Origin: Coturnix japonica
Taxonomy: Eukaryota; Chordata; Aves; Galliformes; Phasianidae
Assembly (NCBI RefSeq): GCF_001577835.2
Contig: NC_029527.1
Span: 13,668,936-13,732,935, forward strand
Length of the DNA: 64,000 nucleotides
Direction of reading: 5' to 3'
The translations under genes were made by a program, and so were the position numbers. A model generated the notes under the pieces. The model searched no databases, was not told where the DNA came from, and saw only the letters and a list, made by a program, of their open reading frames with translations. Shown here one piece after another: positions 27,606 through 38,300 of this stretch; position 1 is the stretch's first letter, and every line of letters begins with the position of its first letter.

Positions 27606-27922
27606 TTGTAGCTCCCTACAACTCCCTGAAAGGAGAGTGTAGCAAGGTAGGGATCGGCCTCTGCTCCCCGGTAACAGCTGTAGGACAAGAAGGAATGGCC
27701 TCACGTTGCACCAGGGGAGGTTTGGATTGGATGTTGGGAGAAATTTCTTCTCAGAAAGAGCAATAATGCATTGGTACAGACTGCCCAGGGAGGTGGTGTG
27801 GTCACTGTCTGTGGAGGTGTTCTAGAACTGTGGAGATGTGGCACTGAAGGACATGGTCAGTGGGGATGGACTCAGGAATCATAGAGATCTTTTCCAACTT
27901 CAATAGTTCCATGATTCCTCAA
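27606..27922 (+). mobile_element. CR1 LINE 3' fragment (old)
   Basis: Corresponds to the CR1 end from 'ctccctacaactccctgaaa', through 'ggcctcacgttgcaccagg', 'gaggtttggattggatgtt' and 'cccagggaggtggt', to a tail 'gttccatgattcctcaatt' derived from ATTCTATG units. It has several small indels and looks substantially older than the copies inside EIF4E3. Confidence 0.9.
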
Positions 27923-29199
27923 TTACTGTACCTGAAAACTTGTCCTTCCCTGGATTACATGTGATGGCAAAATGATTGTGGCTGATTGCTCCCACCTACC
28001 CTACTTCCCAGAAGTGTCTCTGCAATGACAGGAGCTTAGATTTTAACCTTCAGGCACATCCTGACATTTCCTGCTTCTCTTAGATCACCCAGGAGATAAC
28101 ACTTTGGTTTCTGCTACAGTGGTGCCAAAGGACACGGGGGATACATGGTGGAGACACTGTGGCTGTCCCTGCACTTCCTTCTGACTAAAGCTATTTCCAA
28201 GCTACAGGTGGAAGAAATACGAGCTAGTGGTTTGCTGGCAGCCTGGCACAACAGCCATGAATTATAGCAGTGCTCTGGTGTGCGTGCAGGGAGACACAGA
28301 GGAGAGAAGCAGGTGAGCTGCTGCCTTGCTCACAGAGCTCCCATCGCAGGTAAGGTCCCTTTTACCAACCAGTCCTGGGCTGCTGGCAGTGGCCCCAGTG
28401 CCCCAGGGATGGAGTCCCCCCATGTCCCACAGACAGCTGCTCCTGGTGCCAAGAGGACACCACGCACCCAGAGCTTTTCACCGCCCGCAGCACCCACGTG
28501 GGAAATTGCAGAGAGCACTGAGCAACCCGTGGGCAATCCTCTGTCACAGCACAACTCCAGTGCAAATGAGAAACCTAACTACTGAGAACAGCTCAGATGT
28601 GTTGGTAGAAAGCAAAAAGCAGCCTCAATTATCTGCCTTTGTGTGTATGTGTGTGCTTTTAGAATTTCTTTGCTCTCAATAAATACCAGATCCAAATCAG
28701 ACTCATGGGCGAGGGACATGTTGCCCTCAACCACCCTTTGGGCTGAAGTCTGCTGTGGGCTCCACCAGTGTCCAAACACTGTGGCTGCTCTGGATGTCAG
28801 CCCACAGCCCCAGCACAGATTTCTGACACCATTCACAAAGCCCTTCTTGAAGGCTGCTCCACCAGAACCAGCATTTGGGGCCGACGTGGATAATTTAATT
28901 GCAATCATTTCTGGAATAACACTGATTTTACTGATGGCTTTTAATCCTTTGAAAAGGATTTTGGATGCGTCCTTCAGGAGAGGCCATGATGGAAACTCAG
29001 CAGCAGCACAATAATTGCATTAGCATGTTAGCATGCCTAGGGCCTTGGCCTAAATATCCTTCTTTTCTGCCTGTTTAGGTGCATCAGTCCCCACATGTCA
29101 GGGCTCTGACTCGCAGAGGCGGCATTGTCTCGGTGTTCCTACCGAGCTGTCTGTCCATCAGCTGCCAGCAGAGCTGCACCCCCTGAAGCACCCCCTGCC
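27923..29199. other. Gene-free stretch upstream of the GPR27 CpG island
   Basis: Nothing recognised. The sequence changes from ordinary composition to GC-rich near 29.1 kb. Confidence 0.5.
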
Positions 29200-29630
29200 C
29201 AGCGGGGACACCCGCAGCAACAGGCGGCATCTTCCCACCGCGCACACACGGGCAGAGCTCCGGCACGGCTGTATTCGGCAGCAGCGAGGTGAACCTCTTC
29301 TGAGCGCGGCACGGCGAGGTGAATCCCTGCCGCTCGGATACCCGCACGCTGCGGCTCTCGGCGGGCACGGCCGTGTGTTCGCACCCACCTGTGCCGCGCA
29401 CGCAGCTCCAGCCATGACTTCAGCCCCCCGCCCCCACCTCCCCGAGGCCGGGCAGCACCGCACGGCCGTGCCCCCCCGTCCCGCACACCGACAGCGGATC
29501 AGTCCCACGCCGGGGACGGGCGGCTCCGCTCCGCGCTGCGGCAGCGCAACCTCCGCACGGCTCCGCTGCGCGCAACCCTCGGTCCCGCGCTCCGCAGGGG
29601 CCGGGCTGCGCGGGGGGCGGAGGCAGCTGC

Positions 29631-29675
29631 GGAGAGAGGGAGGGAGGGAAGGAAGGGAGGAAGGAGGGAGGGGGA
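29631..29675 (+). repeat. G/A purine tract (GGGA-rich)
   Basis: A nearly pure purine run of gagaggg/ggaaggga units in the GPR27 CpG island. It may form triplex or quadruplex structure; only the composition is seen. Confidence 0.75.
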
Positions 29676-30030
29676 TTTACCCCATTGTCCTCGCCGGGAG
29701 CTGGGCAGAGCCGCCGCCGCTGTGCGCAGGCTCGGCCGGCCCCTCGCCCCGTGCGGCGGCGGAGCAGCTCGGCGGTGGTAAGGGGGGGAGGGGGGTCCGC
29801 TCCGCGCCTCGCCCCCGGGGCCCCTTCCTTCCTCCATCCCTCCCCTCCATGGGGCGGCGGCGGCGCGGGGCGCGGCCCTAGCGGGGAGGGAGCCGCATGG
29901 CCCGCGGGGAGTGCGGCGGCAGCGCCGCTCCTCGCCCGAGCGGCGGCGGTGGAGGTGGCGGAGGGGGGAGAGCGGCGCCGGGGATGGGGGCTTCCGTGCG
30001 GAGCGGGTTGGGCGGCGGAAGGCGGCGGTG

Positions 30031-30198
30031 ATGGCGGGGCCCGCGGACCCGGAGCGCTGCCGCGGCGCTGAGCCCCCGGGCCTGCCGCGAGGAGGAGGAG
30101 GAGGACGAGGAGGAGGAGGAGGAGGGACCCGATGGCGAATAGCAGCGAGCTGGGGAGCAGCAGCAGCCCGCACCTGCCCAGCGCCGGCGGCCTGCTGA
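30031..30198 (+). CDS. Upstream reading frame overlapping the GPR27 start
   Basis: ATG at 30031 (context GTGATGG, G at -3 and +4) opens a 55-codon frame that runs through the GAG repeat, encoding a glycine/arginine-rich stretch. It passes the GPR27 ATG at 30132 in a different frame and stops at 30198. If the GPR27 mRNA begins upstream of 30031, it would compete with the main start. Translation is unproven and the peptide resembles no family, so the role would be regulatory. Confidence 0.35.
   Translation: MAGPADPERCRGAEPPGLPRGGGGGRGGGGGGTRWRIAASWGAAAARTCPAPAAC
30090..30125 (+). repeat. GPR27: (GAG)n repeat immediately upstream of the GPR27 start codon
   Basis: About twelve GAG/GAC-type triplets end six bases before the ATG. 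Probably in the 5' UTR and likely length-variable. Confidence 0.85.
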
Positions 30199-31274
30199 GC
30201 GCATCCGGGCTGAAGCTGGCCACGTTGGGGCTGATCCTCTGCGTGAGCCTGGCGGGCAACGTGCTCTTCGCCTGGCTCATCCTCAAGGACCGACACCTGC
30301 ACCGTGCCCCGTACTACCTGCTGCTGGACCTCTGCTTGGCCGATGGGCTCCGCTCGCTGGCCTGCTTCCCCTTCGTCATGCTGTCGGTGCGCAGCGGGGC
30401 CGCCTGGCCCCACGGGCTGCTCAGCTGCAAGGTGCTGGCCTTCCTGGCCGTGCTCTTCTGCTTCCACGCTGCCTTCCTGCTCTTCTGCGTGGGGGTCACC
30501 CGCTACATGGCCATCGCCCACCACCGCTTCTATGCCAAGCGCATGACAGGCTGGACTTGTTTGGCCGTGATCTGTATGGTGTGGACTCTCTCTGTAGCCA
30601 TGGCTTTCCCCCCAGTTTTAGATGTGGGCACCTACAAGTTCATCCGGGAGGAGGAGCAGTGCATCTTCGAGCACCGCTACGTCAAGGCCAACGACACACT
30701 GGGCTTCATGCTCATGCTGGCGGCCGTCATCGCCGCCACCCACCTGGTCTACATCAAGCTGCTCTTCTTCATCCATGGCCACCGCAAAATGAAGCCGGCC
30801 CAGCTGGTCCCGGCCATCAGCCAGAACTGGACCTTCCACGGGCCGGGGGCCACAGGTCAGGCGGCGGCCAACTGGACGGCTGGCTTTGGCAGGGGACCCA
30901 CGCCGCCCACTCTGGTGGGCATCAGGCAGGCGACCCACAGCCAGATCAAGAGGCTGCTGGTGCTGGAGGAGTTTAAGATGGAGAAAAGGCTCTGCAAGAT
31001 GTTCTACATGATCACCTTGCTTTTCTTGCTCCTCTGGTCCCCCTACATTGTGGCCTGCTACCTGCGGGTCTTCATTAAGGCCAGCTCCATCCCCCAGGTG
31101 TACCTGACCACCTCTGTCTGGATGACGTTTGCCCAGGCTGGGGTCAACCCCATCCTTTGCTTCATCTTCAACAAGGAGCTCAGGGTCTGCCTCCGAGCCC
31201 ACTTCCCGTGCTGCCAAAGCATCCAGAGCACCCAGGGCACCATCCTGTGCGATCTCAAGAGCTTTGGGATGTAG
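30132..31274 (+). CDS. GPR27: Orphan G protein-coupled receptor 27 (SREB1)
   Basis: An intronless class A receptor of the SREB family (GPR27, GPR85, GPR173), acting at the plasma membrane with unknown ligand. 380 residues, close to human (375). The N-terminus MANSSE carries an N-glycosylation sequon at Asn3. TM1 is about 27-51 with the 'GNVLF' motif; TM2 about 62-83 with 'DLCLADGL'. Cys99 and Cys177 can form the TM3-ECL2 disulfide. TM3 ends in 'TRYMAIAHH' (123-131), the SREB variant of DRY. ICL3 holds the GPR27-type segment 'GPGATGQAAANWTAGFGRGP'. TM6 has 'LWSPY' in place of CWxP, and TM7 has 'NPILCF' (339-344) in place of NPxxY. The start matches the human N-terminus (MANAS..). An upstream overlapping ATG frame may dampen translation. 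Flanking EIF4E3 and PROK2 fit the known location, and GPR85 and GPR173 are less similar. Confidence 0.97.
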   Translation: MANSSELGSSSSPHLPSAGGLLSASGLKLATLGLILCVSLAGNVLFAWLILKDRHLHRAPYYLLLDLCLADGLRSLACFPFVMLSVRSGAAWPHGLLSCKVLAFLAVLFCFHAAFLLFCVGVTRYMAIAHHRFYAKRMTGWTCLAVICMVWTLSVAMAFPPVLDVGTYKFIREEEQCIFEHRYVKANDTLGFMLMLAAVIAATHLVYIKLLFFIHGHRKMKPAQLVPAISQNWTFHGPGATGQAAANWTAGFGRGPTPPTLVGIRQATHSQIKRLLVLEEFKMEKRLCKMFYMITLLFLLLWSPYIVACYLRVFIKASSIPQVYLTTSVWMTFAQAGVNPILCFIFNKELRVCLRAHFPCCQSIQSTQGTILCDLKSFGM

Positions 31275-32160
31275 GGGGGCTTCCTCAGCCTATAAAAGAA
31301 AGATGGATACTATTTTCCATGTTTCTGCATATGATCTCAAGAAAGCGTGACCCGTGGGGGACGTACTGAGCCACCACCTGGCACCCAAACCTTAGGCTGT
31401 AAGAAGCTATTTTATTTATTTTTCTATACTTTGCGTATGCTCTCCAGAACATAACAGGTTGCTGTCTATGGAAACAGGTACTTGAGCAGAACACCCCAAA
31501 CCTTAGGCTGTACGAAGCTGTTTCTCTTTGTGATTATGTGGTTTTTAACAACAAAACAGGGCTCCAAGTTTCTGGTCTTGCTTCTAACGTTTCTAGACAT
31601 GATTCCAACAGATACGGATTAAGGCCATGACATTTTCCTTTTATTTTATTTTTTTTCCTATTCCTGTCTGTTTTGATAAAGGCTTAACAATTTTACTCAT
31701 GTAATATTTGATAAAAGCCAAGACAATTTTATACTAAAGTTATTTTTGATGACCTCAAGAGGCGTTGTTTTCTTATCATTTGATTTCAGTGAAGAACAAG
31801 AAGAGGACGTTCCTGGTGTGGTTTAGTGGAAGTCGGTTTTTGGTGGGAGCTGTGAGTTCATTCATTCTCAAATGGTTCAAGTATTTGAAGCAGTTACTTA
31901 TAACTTTTGCCTGACATGCAAACAGTGTAGAACTAATTTCGGTTTTCTCGTTGCACTATTTATTTGGTAATATTTCGGAACTATTTGTGAAATGTGATTT
32001 TAAAATACCAACTTTAAAACTAATCAACTATAGCAGTTTTTAAAAACCTAGATTGAAATTCATATTTTACTGCCTTTATAGGAAGTTATCTACAAACCTG
32101 GGTAACACTTGTACATTTTGACTGTTTTCTTTAATAAAATCTTGAAAACCTTTACTGTAT
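31275..32160 (+). other. GPR27: GPR27 3' UTR (main form)
   Basis: AT-rich sequence follows the stop, with AU-rich ATTTA-like stretches near 31408-31425 and 31636-31655. A 27-base near-identical direct repeat occurs at 31384-31410 and 31495-31521. The end is set by the poly(A) signal at 32133 and T/G-rich sequence after it; cleavage near 32155 is inferred. Confidence 0.6.
32133..32138 (+). terminator. GPR27: Poly(A) signal AATAAA, GPR27
   Basis: A canonical hexamer in 'ctttaataaaatcttg', followed by 'tactgtatgtaattgtct', a plausible GU-rich element. Confidence 0.65.
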
Positions 32161-32318
32161 GTAATTGTCTCAGAATGGCAGCATTCTGCTTTGCTGACAA
32201 ATAGCTTGTGTATCTGGAAGGTTGTATGTCTTGTGTCTGAGTAGATTGCACAGCCAAGGTTATTATGGACAAGCACAATCCTTACTTGCTGTTAGATCTC
32301 AATTTAGGTGTTTTTACC

Positions 32319-32324
32319 AATAAA
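32319..32324 (+). terminator. GPR27: Second poly(A) signal AATAAA, GPR27
   Basis: A canonical hexamer in 'taccaataaaaatgact' about 190 bases past the first, giving a possible slightly longer transcript. Confidence 0.4.
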
Positions 32325-32344
32325 AATGACTGATGCTATTTTTA

Positions 32345-35300
32345 AGGAGACTTAAGTTCATGATGGGCAACAGGTTTATATAGCACAATGGTAGATCAGG
32401 TGACTGTGAATCACTTATTTTAGTTGCAGAAGCAATTCCTTAACATGATGGCTTAGGAAATACTGGTCTCAAACTGTATTCTTAATGGGTAACTTAAACT
32501 TACTCAGCATGGCACATCCTAACTTGCTTCATTTAGAACAACTTTGGAAGTGCTGCAGCTGGCAGCACGATGGCAGGATCGTGATGTGACTCAGAGGAAG
32601 CTGTGCCCGATGCGTTGCTTTCAGGTGCATTGTGCAGCATTTAGCAAACATCAGTCACTGCTGCGCTGCTGCCTGTCGCAATAACAGGAACAAGCTCTGT
32701 TTGCATGAAGAAATCAGTACCTGATCTGGAAGCAGATCTGCAGAGAGCAGTCGGAGGCTGTTAGATGTCAGCTGAGCAGTGGCTGTAGTGTGGCTGTCAG
32801 GGAGCATGGCTCCTGGGTAGGGTAGAACAAAGCAGGACTATTGCTTCCAAATCTGCTAGTGAAAGTGCATCCAGCTATGGCAGGAATGCTGTCAGAACTT
32901 CAGGTCATGGCAGAAGCTGGCTATCAGCACTACTCTTGTTTTCATCCTCAAGTGCCAGATCGTGGCTTAGTAAACCTGGATGAGTAATCAGGTAAAGCTG
33001 TTATGAAGAGGAACATGCAACGCATTGATGCTGTTACTAGCAATTGCATTCCAAGAGTCCTTTGTGTGCCTGCTTTACTGTTAGTTATTTTCTATGGGAT
33101 TCTTAACGTTTAAGAAATCTCTTGTGCAGATGGAAGTATCTCCCTGGGGCCTAGAACTGTGATCTCCAGCTGAAGTCCTGCCTTCTCGTGCAGCCCAATT
33201 AGGAAACAGCCAACTTTTCCTCACTTAAGCTATTAAAAGTGTCAGATATTTTGGCATCCCAGCTATAAGTAGCATGCTTATGATTCTATTTAAACCCCAG
33301 AGATGGGAGAACTGTTATTTTAAAGCAGCCCTAAAAGCTGCAAGGACCACATTTTTCTCTTCCAGGAAAATTAAGCACGGGTTATATAGTTGGTTGGACA
33401 TACAGGAGGTGACAAATCACCTTAGGTTGGGTTGGTCTGGTTGCTGCCTGCTGGAGGAACTGCTGCCTTGCTGTCACCATTGATGCCAACCAGACCCATA
33501 GCAAAAGTACACAGAGATGTGAAATGGGTATCTCTGCTGTACCTTTTGTTTGCACGGACACCTGTCAAGACTTCTGATGTACTCTTGAGGGCAGAATTGG
33601 CACCTCTATAAACGTTAATTTGGTACCTGAGGTCCTTCTAATATCAGGCTGATGACAATCCTGGCTACACCAGCACCAAGGAGAAGGAACTCCAGTAGCT
33701 TTAATTCAGGATTTAGATGGGTGTTGAACAATAGAGCTTCATTCCGGAGAAAAGAAAGAAGAAGAGTGAAACTTAAGTATAAAAGTACAGATAAGTGGCA
33801 GAAAATGTAGCAGTGCTCAGTGACCAGCACTGCTCTGCAAGTCCAGCCTGGGGCTGAGCATGCCAAGGAAGCGTGCAGGCCAGAGAGGGCTGGAGGAGCA
33901 CCAGAGGATGAGTATTCCTTCTGGAATCTGAGAACAGATAAGGAAGTTTCATAAAACAAAGAAAAGCCAAGCTGAGTATCTCCAAGGCACAGCATTAACA
34001 CGTTCTCACTTCGTCCTTCAGTCTGGATATGGGGAAAATGGGTCACAGAGATTAACTGCTTTGGCCATGCTCAGAGAATGGGAGTCAGAGGATGAAACCT
34101 GCTCTGAATAACAAAAGTGGAGGAGTAAAGCAAAGAGAATGGGCTGAGCCCTGGGAGCCCTCCCAGGTGCTGGTGGGACTCCTGAGGAGCAGCTGTGAGC
34201 TCTGTGCCCTCAGCTGCTCATGGAACACCAGTGCTCTGCCTCAAAGTGCTAATGGATGGAGCTCAGCAGGAGCTGAGTGCAATAATTACCTCCTGTGGCC
34301 ACACGGGAAGCTATTGCAGCTTGTTGTGCAAGTACTGGGCTCACATGCAAAAACTCAAATGCTTTGAACCCATTCCCATCCCCTCTAACCACAGTGCAAA
34401 GGTATGGGGGGCTCAGTGGGCTGTACAGCAGCAGGGCACACGCTTCTCTCACCTACCCGTGCTCAGCCAAGATGCAGATCAAATCCTTTCTGTAACCCAT
34501 AATAGGACATATGTGATGGTTTCTTTTTCTCTGGGCAGCAGGAGTCAGCATCATGTGAAATGCCATCATCGTCACCCCTGGAGACTCTCCACTGTCTGGC
34601 TCAGAGCTCACAGCACGTTTGCTGTTGCATGGCTGTGGTAAAGAGCTGCAGTTGCTGTGGCAGCTGTGCTGCACTGGGAAATCTTATTGCTGCTGGCATC
34701 TTCCCTCACTCCCCAGGTATTTAACACATTCCTTGCAAGCATTCCCAGCAGAAATCTTGCTGTGCTGTGTCAGCAGAGGTTTTAGCACAAATTTCTGTAT
34801 CAGGCCAGCGTGAAAAGTGACACTGATCTGAAATCTCAACAAGTACTGCCTTATGGGCATCTCTGCTTCACAGCACTCAGAGCCTGTGAATACTGCAGGG
34901 TGCCTCTGTTGTTCAGCTTTGGAAAGTTTGCTGGGAAAAGAGCTGAAATATTTAACCCTGGCACATTACATTGATGTGTGAAGGTCCCACAATTGGTGGT
35001 AGAGGTGAGCAGGGGACATGTAGCCCACGGGCTTTTGCTGTTTGCTCTGACAGCACCAAGTCTGCACCAGGGGAGACAAAACTGCCTCCCAGAACAGCGT
35101 GAAGCCAGTTGCCTTGAGGAGAAGGGCAGGAATTTGGCTTATTCCTATAGCAGCAATTCTTCCCTGGGGCTCTACCTGGCTGTGATACAGCTCCACCTCC
35201 GGCAGGCTGCTCCACCATATGCTGCAGGACTGCCCCAGGACACGCCGAGCTCAGCTCAGAGCTGGCACTGTCCTTCCCTTCCAAGCAAAGGATGCACAGC

Positions 35301-38300
35301 GTTGGGCTGGATCTCTGCCACCTGCCCACATGGTTACAAACAGTTACGTTTCTTCTTGCAGTGCTGGCACTTGCTCAGAGTTGCCAGAAATGCACCCAGC
35401 AGAGCAGAGGCTCGGGCAGCGATACACACCTACAAGCAGAACATGATGCCAGGTGGCTCAAGGTACTGCATCAACTGCAAAGGAGGGATTCTGTGACATC
35501 AGAATATCCCAGAAACCATACAACATAGCTGTATCTCAAACCAAAGTGTTATCATAAACATGGCAAGGGAGCTGTTTTCTAATAGACCTCCCCTACAATC
35601 CCCATTTTTAGCACAGCTTCTTTTGTAGTTACTCAAGCGCTGTAAAGGCTACAATTAGCCACTGTGATAGGAACCAGAAAGCATCTCCTGTGCTGTGGTG
35701 TTGATACACTCCACAGTATTGTAACATACACAGCAACCACAGCAATGGAGCCATCAATGAGACTCTATCTCTGAAGGACCCCTCCTAAAAGCTGGCATAG
35801 AGGAATGCTGGGATGGGGCTGATGGAAGCCCAGTGCCTTCCCATGCTGGTGCCCTCTGATGATGCTACATCACTGGTAGGGCCTCACACAGTCTTCACTC
35901 ACCCAATAATTGTAGAATTGGCAACTGAGGTCTGAATTTCCAGTGGGCCTTTTACACTGCTCTGTCTTGCCCTAGTGCTGATGCTGAGCATCCCCAAGCC
36001 CATTTTCACTTGGCCTGTGTCACCAGCTGCTCCATGCCTTGGTGCTTTATCTGAAAAAAATTGACTAATTACTTTGGCTCACCTTTGTGAAGCCCAAAGC
36101 CACTGATGGCCAGAGCAGAGCTTTATCACGGGCAAACAATCACCGACTACAGAAGCTTTCATCACTTAGCTTTAAAGTCAAGCTAAGCCTTTAATGCGAG
36201 CTGTTGCATTTCTGTATTTCTATTCATGTTTAATGACCTCAACACTTGCACTGCGCCTTTGATCTCATGAGTCATGCATGGTCTGCATTTATTGGAAGGC
36301 CACTTTCTTCAGCATTATGGGTTTTTTTGCTTCTGCTGTGACCAGGTTGATGCCGCAGAGCACTTTGTGTAGGAGGCTTTCAAGTTCAAAGTGAGTCTTG
36401 CAAGGACACAGGGAGCTGTGAAGTCCCGGCTAATTTTAGGCACTCATCAGTACTGATAGAGTAGGCAGCAATCAGGTGATCACCCAGTGAAGAGACACCC
36501 TTCCTAAAGCTTCATTTACCAGAGTGCCATTAAAAAATGCAGTCCCATGTTTGTGGAAGGATGATTAACCATTGGAACATCCAGTCATCCAGGGAAAGAA
36601 GGGTGCTCCATCTGTGAGTGGCACAGCAGGAGCCCATGTGCCCATCCACAGCCAACCCAGCCTGCAGCCACACCATGTGTAGAGCTTTGCCTGAGTGCAA
36701 GGGGTGGCAAAAAAAACAGGAGAACTGGTACAAAGCATCACATCCTGTCTGTCTGACAGCAATTCATTCCTTTCTTTCACTGCCTGACAACACCCTTGTT
36801 ATCACTCCTTGTAAACACCAGTGCAGCTCTCAGAAAATTTAGCAGAGATAGAGCCAAAAGGGCTTTGCCATTAAAAAAAATACCCAAAAGGGGAAAACAC
36901 AGGCAGGATCAGAAGAGGAGATGAAGTCTGGGTGCTTTCTGACAGTGAGAGAAAGAGGGATGATTTAGTGAAATATTACCTCCCTCCATCAAACTGCTCA
37001 ATCTGTTCCCATCTGTCACCCAGGAGCTGAAGGAAGCAGTGAGCAGCCCAGTAGCTGGGTGAATCAGTGGAACCCTCCTGCTTGTTCCCCCTCCATGGGC
37101 TCCATATACAGCACTACATGGCCAAACCCAGCTGGGCAGAGGACATCTGGTTGCAGAGGAAGGCAGCTGAGCATGCAGTGTACAGTCAGATCAAGGGGGC
37201 ACTCAAGCCAATGAACTGACACAGCAGCACAAAGCCATGGTGTGGTATCAACTCTGGGCATGAAGGTGTGCCCACTTTGTCCCTGTAAATCCCAAACACT
37301 CAGAGGACAACTTTTCCTTACTCTGCATTTACACAACCTCTGTCTGAGAAAAAGTGCTGATGTAAGGCAGCCCCAGGTCACCAAAGGCTCTGTTGCAATG
37401 CATAAAAGGTCTGTTTGAGACTTCAGGAAGTTCAGAGGAACCAGAGAGGAGGGTGACAATGCAGCAGCCAGGAAGCTTTGCCATTGAACCAAGAAGGCTC
37501 AGGGATCCTGCTGGTAAGGCTTCATCCATGTGTGTGGGGAAGAAAAAGTGAGACAAGAAAATCTCCTCTTTGTGCTAAGAAAGAGCCCTCGAATACCTAC
37601 ATGAAGCACAGCAAAACGTGCTCACATGAGCAAGAGAGGTGAGTAGGGCTTGGTTCTGCTCACCAGGCTGGAAGCCAGCCACCTCTCAATCTGTTGCTGA
37701 GAAGTGTTCCAGCTGTGGGTTTACAAAGCCATATTACATTTAAATCAGATTTGATCCCTGCCACGTGTTGTGAGTAAGTGTCAGAAACACAGAGCCCAGC
37801 ACCATGAGTTGAGTCCCACACAGCACCTCCTGCCCCGGGCTGGTTCTGTGCACACCCAGCCCTCCCTTTGGCAAACTGTAGGTGATTTCCTCTACCTCTG
37901 ATGTGCATAAAGCTCATCTCCATTCCTGTGCTCACAGCATTGATCAGTAACAGCTGTACCTCCACTGCTTTGGCATTTCATTTCTATCTAATAGAGAGAG
38001 GCACATTGATTTTGCTGTTATCAAAATCCCCTTGTATTTGCACAGCCTTTTCTCCTCTCGCAATTTTCTAATTCCTTCTGGAAAACATGTTACACATTGT
38101 CAAGATCAAATTCCTGAGACATCTTGTTTAAATCAAGGGACTCTCAGCACCTTCTGTTTCTTTTGAATATCCATCTGTGCAGTAATAACAAATCAGAGCG
38201 CTGCCGGAGTGGGAGGGTGTCCACAAGGACCCGGGGCTGCGCTCTGCTCGCTGGGGCTGCACAGCATCAGAGCTCATTGTGCTGACAGCACAGATTAGCA

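Larger units (their letters stand above)
29200..30560. promoter_or_regulatory. GPR27: CpG island covering the GPR27 promoter, 5' UTR and 5' coding part
   Basis: Very high GC and CpG density runs from about 29.2 kb into the coding region. It includes a purine tract of GGGA/GGAA units at 29631-29675 and a GAG repeat just before the start codon. No TATA box was noticed. The transcription start cannot be fixed from sequence. Confidence 0.75.

Noticed and set aside
29420-30524. Long minus-strand open frames (up to 341 codons) opposite GPR27
   Set aside because: They are shadows of very GC-rich sequence lacking stop codons. The translations are Pro/Arg/Ala low-complexity, while the plus strand carries a clear receptor.
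33615-34046. 143-codon minus-strand frame with hydrophobic stretches
   Set aside because: The hydrophobic runs come from T-rich sequence; no conserved topology or family match is seen.
36536-36640. Possible CR1 remnant ('gattaaccattggaac')
   Set aside because: Only about 20 bases look like CR1. The rest does not follow the element, so it is not called.
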